From Planctomycetaceae bacterium (GTDB lineage: Bacteria; Planctomycetota; Planctomycetia; Pirellulales; Thermoguttaceae), in assembly GCA_031278315.1 (NCBI GenBank), contig JAITKS010000373.1:1-5542 (forward strand): a stretch of DNA of 5,542 bases, read 5' to 3'. The notes below the pieces were generated by a model, which was not told the origin of the DNA, searched no databases, and saw only the letters and a list, made by a program, of their open reading frames with translations. Position 1 is the first letter of the stretch. Every line of letters begins with the position of its first letter. The translations under genes and the position numbers were made by a program. Shown here in pieces: positions 1 to 5,542 of this stretch.

Positions 1-172
1 TTAAATATGCAGCAGGTAATTTAACAAAAATCAAATACCTACCCCAAAAAACTTTTATTCACTGCATTGTATTTCAAAATATTTTTTGCAAAAAACAAAA
101 AATCAAACACACCTTTTACAATAACTTGAATAAAATAAGAAAAAATTGAAAAATTCTTTTTCTCATCTTAAC

Positions 173-192
173 AAAAAATTTTCAAATTTTTT
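173..192. repeat. AT-only perfect inverted repeat
   Basis: Six A then three T (173-181) pair perfectly with three A then six T (184-192) around a 2-base TC centre, which gives 8-9 A-T pairs. One more T follows. With no G-C pairs it is a poor intrinsic terminator, although the trailing T run fits a weak or bidirectional one. It may instead be a bent-DNA element. Confidence 0.35.
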
Positions 193-363
193 TATTTCGT
201 ACCTAATTGTAGAACTTGTGTTAGTTAGTTTTGTATTTTCTTTTATGTCATATTGAAAAAAAATACTGAAAAAACAAAATATATCTCTACGGGATGCAGA
301 CGATTTATCGCGTTGTTTTCTACCCAATATATTGTTCCTAACAGGGCGAAAAAAATTTTTACT

Positions 364-372
364 TGATATAAT
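364..372 (+). promoter_or_regulatory. Candidate extended -10 promoter for cas12a
   Basis: TGATATAAT is an exact match to the extended -10 consensus TGnTATAAT. No -35 hexamer is recognisable 15-18 bases upstream, which extended -10 promoters tolerate. An A/T tract at 349-360 lies just upstream. Initiation near 379 would leave a leader of about 176 nt before the cas12a start. In DNA this AT-rich such boxes also arise by chance, so confidence is moderate. Confidence 0.4.
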
Positions 373-397
373 AGTAAAATAATTGCGAAAATTTCAC

Positions 398-406
398 TGA
401 TATAGT
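398..406 (+). promoter_or_regulatory. Second, weaker extended -10 box
   Basis: TGATATAGT differs from TGnTATAAT at one position and sits 34 bp downstream of the first box. The two boxes share TGATATA followed closely by AGTA or GTA, so this may be a tandem promoter or a partial duplication. No -35 element is evident. Transcription from here would give a leader of about 142 nt. Confidence 0.22.
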
Positions 407-554
407 ACCAATTTTTAAATACATTAATTACTAAAAAAACGCAATACCCCCAAAAGAATTCTATTTTTGATTGAAGTTATAAAACGTCTCAAGTCGATAG
501 ATTCAACAATACAAACCATCTCCCTAATTTAACCCTTAATTTTAACAAAATTTT

Positions 555-3500
555 ATGTTAAACTTCAATAATTTTACTAATTTTTACTCGATTGTAAAAA
601 CACTTCGGTTCGAGCTAAAGCCAGAATATGAAACTGGTCAATTGATCGGAACCTTATTGGAACAGACCGAAGAAAAATCTACCGAAAAAAAACATCACGA
701 AAGCATTCAAAACGATTTGGAACTTTCAGAAAGTTACAAAAAAGTAAAGCAACTGATGGATTGCAAACATAGAGAGATTATTGATACTGTTCTCAGTAGT
801 GTTTCTTTTACCAAAGACGAATTAAACGAGTTAGAGAAACTTAATAGTGACAACAAAGAAGAAGAATATTTCGATCAAGATGAAATAGAAAACAATACTA
901 AAAACAAAAAAGATCCATTTTCTCACTTGCGAAAAAAAATTGCAGACGCATTAAAAACAAAAGCCCAAATAATGTTCAATAAAAAAATTCTAAATTCAAG
1001 TTATAAAAACAAAGAAGAGAATGATACGGAAAATGAAGATGCAGAAGAAATTTCAACAAATAAAAAAAATAAGAAAAAAGAAAAATGCGAATTAGAAAAG
1101 TGGCTGGATCATGCTAATGAAAAATATCTTGAATTGGCTAATAACAAAACAATTGACAAGGAAGCAATCCGGAAAGATTTGGAAAGAATGCAAAGATTTT
1201 TTACCTATTTTAGTGGGTTCAATCAGAACAGAGAAAATGTTTATTCAGATGATAAAATAGCCACAGCTATACCGTTTCGAATAGTCAATGATAATTTTCC
1301 GATTTTCAGGAGAAATATGGAAAATTACAAAAAAATACGCGAGACTTATCCCGAATTGGCGGCAATTATTGATAAAAAGGGTGTAAAAGAAATTTTCCAG
1401 TTGAATTATTTCAATCAATGTCTCACACAAGAAGGAATTGATATTTACAACAAAGAAAAGTTAGGTATTGTCGCTAAAGAACAAGGGAAAGAGCAAGAGA
1501 AAGGTATTAACCAAATTATCAATGAATATGCGCAACAAAAAAATAAAGACATCAAAGAAAGTACTCCCAAAGATGAAAAACCAAAGAAAGTAAAAATTGC
1601 TGTATTTGATAAACTGAAAAAACAAATTCTCAGTATCAACAAAACAAAATCATTTCAATTTGAAGTATTTGAAGATACATCTGAAGTCATCGGCGGTATT
1701 AACAAACGTTACAATTTTCTGATTGGAACAGAAAAAAATAAACTGAGCCTGATTGATGAAATAAAAAACTTTCTGAAAAATATCGCAAGTTATGATTTGG
1801 AGGATGTCTATCTGAACGAAAGATTTATCAGTAAACTATCAAAGAAATTATTCGATAACGGTAGTTATATTGCGACTGCTTTGGAAAGATGGTATGACGA
1901 TAATAATGAGATCAAAAAAATCGAAAAAGACAAGGAAAAATTTTTATCAAGTAAGCAATTTTCAATACAGTTAATACATCGCAGTATTAAATACTATATG
2001 GACAATTATGAACAAAATCAAACTATAAAAAATAAATATCAAAATTGTGAAAATATTATAGTTGATTATTTTAAAAATCCTACGATTACTATCGAATACG
2101 AACAAAATGAAGAAACAATAGCGGAACATAAGAAATTGTTTGATGAGTTAGTAATACGCAAAAACAACATTAACTATATCTTGAACGAACCGTACAATAA
2201 AGACCTTAAAGAAGAAAAAGAAGCAGGCAGCGACAGCGAAAAAGTAAAAGCATTTTTAGACGCTTTATTGGAGTTCCACTATATTTTAAGTCCATTTTTT
2301 GTTAAAGATAAGAATATTGAAAAAGATGAGGAGTTTTACAATGAAAGAAAAAGATTACAGGAATTACTTTTTGAAGTAGAAATTCTGGACGTGTATAACC
2401 AAACACGTAACTATATCACGCAGAAACCTTACAAATTAGATAAATTTAGGCTGATGTTTGAAGCCCCGCACTTTGCTGGAGGTTGGGATAAAAACAAAGA
2501 GCGAGATTATCAAACGGTCATTTTACGAAAAGACAAGTTTTATTATTTGGCAATTATGGACAAGAAATCTAAGTCCGTATTTGAAGATGAAAATTTGGAT
2601 ACTTCTAAAATTGAGAAAAAACTGAAGAAAGAGCGTGAAATTTTAATCGAAACAGAGAATAAGTTCAAAAATAAAAAAGAAGGTACCAAGATTTTTAATT
2701 CTACAAAAGAAAAAATAAAGATATATCAAGACAATATAGCAACAATGTCAAAAACTATTGATGTATTGAACAACACATCTGAAATCTATACTAAAGTCGA
2801 TTATAAATACTTCAAAGATTGCCATAAGATGATACCCAAATGCAGCATTCAAACTAATAAAGTTAAAAATCATTTTAAGAATAGTTCAAAAAATTTTGTA
2901 ATAGAAAAAGATACAGGTCGAAGTACCAGCAGTAAAGGATTTGTAAAGGAACTCGTTATTTCAAAAGAAATTTTCGATTTGCATAATCAAGTATTCGATA
3001 AGGATACAAAAACTTTTGTTCCTAAAAAGGAAAAAGATGAAACTCGTCCAAAAAAGTTTCAAAAAGAATATTTTGAACACTCAAAAGATCAAAAAGGTTA
3101 TTTGGCAGCAATTAAGAAATGGATTGGATTTTGTAAATTATTTTTGGAAAGTTATGAAAGCACTGCGACAGCCGGATATGATTACGGCGATGTGTTTGAG
3201 CAACAGTATGAAGACATAAGTACCTTTTATGATAAGTTGGATACTTGTATCTATAAATTGACGGTTGAGAGAAAAATATCTGCCGCATACATAAGGCAAC
3301 TTGTTCAAGACGGCAAAATTTATCTTTTCAAAATTCATAATAAAGATTTCAATCCGGGAAGTACCGGAAAGAAAAATCTGCATACTCTTTATTGGGAGAT
3401 GTTATTTGATCAAAAGAATCTGGAAGATGTTGTTTTCCAGTTGAATGGCGATGCAAAATTGTTTTATCGCGAAGCTTCCAATATAAAAAACAACACGATC

Positions 3501-5234
3501 CATGAAACCGGTATTAAAGCAGCAAAAAAGTTTTTTGAACTTCCTGATGGAACTTTGGAACCAGTTCCAGCACAAAGTATAAAAAATCTGAACAATTATT
3601 TTTCAAATAATACTCCAATTGAAAAATGGAATGAAGCGGATAAAAAATACAAAGATAACTTCTCAATAATCGGGCGAAAAGAAAATAAAATTGGCATAAC
3701 GAAAGATGAAAGATTTACTAAAGATAAAATTCAATTCCATTGTCCTATTACAATTAATTTTAAGTCTAAAGCCAAGAAAAAAATTACTAATATTAATAAT
3801 GATGTACTTGATTTTTTATATCGACGCGATGATGTACATATTATCGGTTTAGATCGCGGCGAGCGTAATTTGATTTATTTAACGATGATAGATCAAGACG
3901 GAAAAATTGTTGACGGGATGCAATTTTCGCTCAATGAATTGGAACGGCAATATGAATTTAATGGACAAAATAAGTCACAGAAAATAAATTATCATGAACT
4001 ATTACAAAAAAAGGAAGTTAGTAGAACGGAGGCTCGAAAAAACTGGCAAACTATTGAAAATATTAAGGAACTGAAAGAAGGGTATTTATCTTTAGTTATT
4101 CATCAACTAGCCAAATTAATGGTGGAAAAAAACGCTATTATTGTAATGGAGGATTTGAACTACGGATTCAAAGACAACAGAGCCAAAGTTGAAAAACAAA
4201 TTTATCAGAAATTTGAGAATATGCTCATCAGAAAACTTCAGTATTTAGTAACGGATAAAGATAATTTGTATGATACAGGCGGAATTTTAAAAGCGTATCA
4301 ATTAACCAATGCTGAAATTCCGTCTTATAAAGACATGAGTAAACAAGTTGGTTTTTTATTTTATGTTCCGCCGGATTATACGAGTAAAATTGATCCGGTA
4401 ACTGGATTTGTCAACTTATTGGATACCAGATATACGAACATAAAAAACGCTGTCGAATTACTTAATAAATTTGACACTATTTATTATGATACGAAAAATC
4501 ATTATTTTAGATTCGAATTTGATTACAAGAATTTTGATAAATTACGAGTTGACGATGTAAAGGAATTTAAACGTACAAAATGGTCAGTATGTTCACATAA
4601 TGCTGACCGATCTATAGCAGAGCGGCAAAACAATAAATGGATACGGAGATCGATAGATATTCAAAGTAAACTGACAGAGTTATTTGAAAAATACATTACT
4701 GATTTTAAGAGTGGAAAATGTTTGAAAGAATCAATTTGTAAAGTAAATGATGCTAAGTTTTTTGAAAATTTATTAAAATATCTTTATATTTTGTTATCTG
4801 TACGTCATACGTGGAAAGATGATAAAGGTAATGAATATGATACTATTGTTTCCTCTGTTGAGTTGGTTCAAGGTTCGAATGAATTTTATTGTAGTGATGT
4901 TGAGAAGAAAAAAGGTACAAATAAAGATGGACGATGGATATCCGAATTGCCGGTTGATGCTGATGCTAATGGTGCATATAACATTGCTTGTAAAGGATTA
5001 TTGTTATTGAAAAAGTTGAATGAAATAGATGACAAAGAGAAAGCAATTAATGCGTTCAATGATCTTAAAAAAGCTAAAGAGGAGTTGGAGAAAACGAATG
5101 ATAAGAAAACGAAAGATAAGAAAATAAAAGATGAAAAAACAGAAGATAAAAAAACAAAAAAGAAGAAAGTGAGTCAATGGTGTCCTAATAAAGAATGGTT
5201 GAAATTTGTACAAGAGAAAAATACGCAAGAATAA
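555..5234 (+). CDS. cas12a: CRISPR type V-A effector nuclease Cas12a (Cpf1), enlarged
   Basis: Cas12a is the single-protein effector that matures its own crRNA and cuts T-rich-PAM DNA with one RuvC site. Visible in order: KTLRFEL (15-21); REC1 block TYFSGFNQNRENVYS (from 217); PAM loop GGWDKNKERDY (642-652); KMIPK (758-762); crRNA-processing candidates H983, K992 and K1050; RuvC-I GLDRGERN with D1100; bridge-helix W1164; RuvC-II VMEDLNYGF with E1199; FYVPPDYTSKIDP (1269-1281); Nuc-domain R1417; RuvC-III DADANGAYNI with D1470; terminal NKEWLKFVQ. By hand alignment these match AsCas12a K548, K607, H800, K809, K860, D908, W958, E993, R1226 and D1263. At 1559 aa it is about 252 aa longer than AsCas12a (1307), mostly through charged insertions. 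This start places KTLRFEL where the family has it; no ribosome-binding site is apparent. It should be a catalytically competent nuclease. Confidence 0.98.
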   Translation: MLNFNNFTNFYSIVKTLRFELKPEYETGQLIGTLLEQTEEKSTEKKHHESIQNDLELSESYKKVKQLMDCKHREIIDTVLSSVSFTKDELNELEKLNSDNKEEEYFDQDEIENNTKNKKDPFSHLRKKIADALKTKAQIMFNKKILNSSYKNKEENDTENEDAEEISTNKKNKKKEKCELEKWLDHANEKYLELANNKTIDKEAIRKDLERMQRFFTYFSGFNQNRENVYSDDKIATAIPFRIVNDNFPIFRRNMENYKKIRETYPELAAIIDKKGVKEIFQLNYFNQCLTQEGIDIYNKEKLGIVAKEQGKEQEKGINQIINEYAQQKNKDIKESTPKDEKPKKVKIAVFDKLKKQILSINKTKSFQFEVFEDTSEVIGGINKRYNFLIGTEKNKLSLIDEIKNFLKNIASYDLEDVYLNERFISKLSKKLFDNGSYIATALERWYDDNNEIKKIEKDKEKFLSSKQFSIQLIHRSIKYYMDNYEQNQTIKNKYQNCENIIVDYFKNPTITIEYEQNEETIAEHKKLFDELVIRKNNINYILNEPYNKDLKEEKEAGSDSEKVKAFLDALLEFHYILSPFFVKDKNIEKDEEFYNERKRLQELLFEVEILDVYNQTRNYITQKPYKLDKFRLMFEAPHFAGGWDKNKERDYQTVILRKDKFYYLAIMDKKSKSVFEDENLDTSKIEKKLKKEREILIETENKFKNKKEGTKIFNSTKEKIKIYQDNIATMSKTIDVLNNTSEIYTKVDYKYFKDCHKMIPKCSIQTNKVKNHFKNSSKNFVIEKDTGRSTSSKGFVKELVISKEIFDLHNQVFDKDTKTFVPKKEKDETRPKKFQKEYFEHSKDQKGYLAAIKKWIGFCKLFLESYESTATAGYDYGDVFEQQYEDISTFYDKLDTCIYKLTVERKISAAYIRQLVQDGKIYLFKIHNKDFNPGSTGKKNLHTLYWEMLFDQKNLEDVVFQLNGDAKLFYREASNIKNNTIHETGIKAAKKFFELPDGTLEPVPAQSIKNLNNYFSNNTPIEKWNEADKKYKDNFSIIGRKENKIGITKDERFTKDKIQFHCPITINFKSKAKKKITNINNDVLDFLYRRDDVHIIGLDRGERNLIYLTMIDQDGKIVDGMQFSLNELERQYEFNGQNKSQKINYHELLQKKEVSRTEARKNWQTIENIKELKEGYLSLVIHQLAKLMVEKNAIIVMEDLNYGFKDNRAKVEKQIYQKFENMLIRKLQYLVTDKDNLYDTGGILKAYQLTNAEIPSYKDMSKQVGFLFYVPPDYTSKIDPVTGFVNLLDTRYTNIKNAVELLNKFDTIYYDTKNHYFRFEFDYKNFDKLRVDDVKEFKRTKWSVCSHNADRSIAERQNNKWIRRSIDIQSKLTELFEKYITDFKSGKCLKESICKVNDAKFFENLLKYLYILLSVRHTWKDDKGNEYDTIVSSVELVQGSNEFYCSDVEKKKGTNKDGRWISELPVDADANGAYNIACKGLLLLKKLNEIDDKEKAINAFNDLKKAKEELEKTNDKKTKDKKIKDEKTEDKKTKKKKVSQWCPNKEWLKFVQEKNTQE
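5100..5159 (+). repeat. Four 15-bp coding tandem repeats in the cas12a tail
   Basis: Four in-frame 15-bp units (5100-5114, 5115-5129, 5130-5144, 5145-5159) encode DKKTK, DKKIK, DEKTE and DKKTK, then more lysines. Each unit starts with GAT, followed by A-rich codons. The array lies between the RuvC-III motif (D1470) and the terminal NKEWLKFVQ motif, and it accounts for part of a C-terminus about 45 aa longer than that of AsCas12a. It is probably a flexible, highly charged linker that grew by slippage. Confidence 0.85.
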
Positions 5235-5235
5235 A

Positions 5236-5409
5236 ATGTACGAGTATATTGCTATATCGACGTTAAATGATTGTATATTTTGTCCGTATTCGATTTATTT
5301 GTACAATGTTTATATGACTGGTGATGAAGAGTTGTTTCATGCTGTTCCGCAGACTCGCGGTAAAGCCGCACATGAAACGATTCAAATGTGTTTTTACAAA
5401 TTCGGCTGA
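5236..5409 (+). pseudogene. cas4: Truncated Cas4, N-terminal remnant
   Basis: The 57-residue frame begins MYEYIAISTLNDCIFCPYS, matching the start of type V Cas4 proteins, which help select and trim new spacers with Cas1-Cas2. It keeps the N-terminal iron-sulfur cysteine (C16 in FCP) and the RecB-nuclease histidine motif GKAAHETI (H46). Similarity then stops: eight unrelated residues precede a TGA. The remaining nuclease motifs (the GxxD aspartate and the E/QxK motif) and the three C-terminal cysteines are absent. Intact Cas4 is usually about 170-220 aa. Neither other forward frame downstream of the break resumes Cas4-like sequence, so a single frameshift does not explain it. The start lies one base after the cas12a stop, so the two were co-transcribed and probably translationally coupled. 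An in-frame ATG at 5206 lies inside cas12a; 5236 is preferred because family similarity begins there. It is almost certainly inactive in adaptation. Confidence 0.87.
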
Positions 5410-5420
5410 AATATTACAAC

Positions 5421-5438
5421 ATTCATTCATTCATTCAT
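5421..5438 (+). repeat. ATTC microsatellite before nadA
   Basis: Four perfect ATTC units plus AT occupy 5421-5438, ending 9 bp before the nadA start codon. The tract lies between the cas4 remnant and nadA, where the nadA promoter or leader is expected. Tetranucleotide tracts of this kind can change length by slipped-strand replication, although four copies is short. Confidence 0.9.
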
Positions 5439-5447
5439 ATTTAATTC

Positions 5448-5542
5448 ATGGATCATTTACATTGTGAAATCGACGCAATTCGTCAACGTTTAGGTAAAAA
5501 ACTCTTGATTCTCGGACATCATTATCAACGAGAAGAAATTGT
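5448..5542 (+). CDS. nadA: Quinolinate synthase NadA, N-terminal part (runs off window)
   Basis: NadA is a cytosolic [4Fe-4S] enzyme that condenses iminoaspartate with dihydroxyacetone phosphate to give quinolinate for de novo NAD synthesis. Only 31 complete codons are present. They contain KKLLILGHHYQREEI, which corresponds to the family's first substrate-binding motif (LAHNYQ or LAHYYQ in many members). H24 and Y26 align with the His and Tyr that contact substrate in characterised NadA proteins. The iron-sulfur cysteines lie beyond the window. The start codon is chosen because about 17 residues precede the motif, which suits the shorter NadA forms. No Shine-Dalgarno sequence is visible; the 27 bases upstream are the ATTC tract and AT-rich DNA. 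The gene has no functional link to CRISPR and probably marks the edge of the CRISPR island. Its three arginine codons are all CGN. Confidence 0.85.
   Translation, partial: MDHLHCEIDAIRQRLGKKLLILGHHYQREEI

Larger units (their letters stand above)
1..554. other. AT-rich non-coding region upstream of cas12a
   Basis: I see no convincing gene here. One frame is open at positions 3-149 (+ strand, 48 codons then TGA, entering from the window edge). It could be the 3' end of an upstream gene, but its second half is low-complexity Lys/Asn/Ile/Phe sequence and I recognise no family. The rest has many A- and T-tracts, for example 7 A then 5 T at 349-360, which may give intrinsic curvature. No CRISPR array, tRNA, insertion-sequence end or G+C-rich terminator is visible. 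The segment probably holds the cas12a promoter and a leader of roughly 140-180 nt. Confidence 0.7.

Noticed and set aside
148..162. Hairpin GAAAAA-TTC-TTTTTC as a terminator
   Set aside because: It has only one G-C pair and no T run after it, so it would be too weak to terminate transcription.
462..469. TATTTTTG matching the Bacteroidota -7 box TAnnTTTG (another at 226-233)
   Set aside because: Neither has a TTTG element about 20 bp upstream, and the phylum is not established; matches this loose are expected in AT-rich DNA.
1..554. A CRISPR array upstream of cas12a
   Set aside because: No direct repeat of 25 bp or more recurs here; only two isolated imperfect stems are present. An array beyond the left edge cannot be excluded.
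1245..1642. Two minus-strand open frames (1245-1430 and 1445-1642) opposite cas12a
   Set aside because: They lie wholly inside the conserved Cas12a frame; their Phe/Ile/Leu-rich products simply mirror Lys/Asn/Glu-rich coding on the other strand.
3016..3383. Short open frames on both strands within cas12a (3016-3219 +, 3138-3383 -)
   Set aside because: They overlap the wedge-region coding of Cas12a and show no recognisable family features.
4819..5228. Short frames at 4819-5010 (+) and 5004-5228 (-), the latter looking like a membrane protein
   Set aside because: Both are alternative readings of the RuvC-III end and the lysine repeat tail; the apparent hydrophobicity is the complement of AAA/GAA codons.
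5206..5235. Longer Cas4 start at 5206
   Set aside because: The extra ten residues overlap the end of cas12a and have no Cas4 similarity, whereas the ATG at 5236 begins exactly where Cas4 homologues do.
5382..5493. Rescue of Cas4 by frameshift or by TGA recoding
   Set aside because: The +1 frame after HETI and the read-through past the TGA at 5407 both give non-Cas4 sequence that soon ends in a stop. Cas12a also uses TGG for tryptophan with no in-frame TGA.

Overview
The window carries a CRISPR type V-A effector locus inserted next to a housekeeping gene, all on the + strand. It is AT-rich, with lysine mostly encoded by AAA. None of the three start codons has a convincing Shine-Dalgarno sequence, so this looks like an AT-rich bacterium. 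The phylum is not clear. The NadA start has the variant LILGHHYQREEI. Having a biosynthetic nadA argues mildly against a highly reduced parasitic genome.

Layout: positions 1-554 hold no convincing gene. This stretch contains an AT-only inverted repeat, two extended -10 boxes and two weak stem-loops that resemble Cas12a direct repeats. Positions 555-5234 encode a complete Cas12a of 1559 aa, about 250 aa longer than the well-studied 1230-1310 aa members. All catalytic residues I can place are kept. One base after its stop, at 5236-5409, is a 57-aa Cas4 N-terminal remnant that ends just after its conserved AAHETI motif. After 38 bp holding a (ATTC)4.5 microsatellite, a quinolinate synthase gene (nadA) starts at 5448 and runs off the window.

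Taken together, the usual order cas12a-cas4-cas1-cas2-array is cut short inside cas4 and joined to nadA. The simplest reading is loss of the adaptation module (most of Cas4, Cas1, Cas2, and probably an adjacent array). What remains is an interference nuclease that looks intact and should still process its own crRNA, with no array in view. The other notable point is the enlarged Cas12a. It has a Lys/Glu-rich helical insertion between its PAM-contacting elements, a Tyr where AsCas12a has PAM residue Asn552, and a four-copy 15-bp coding repeat near its C-terminus.
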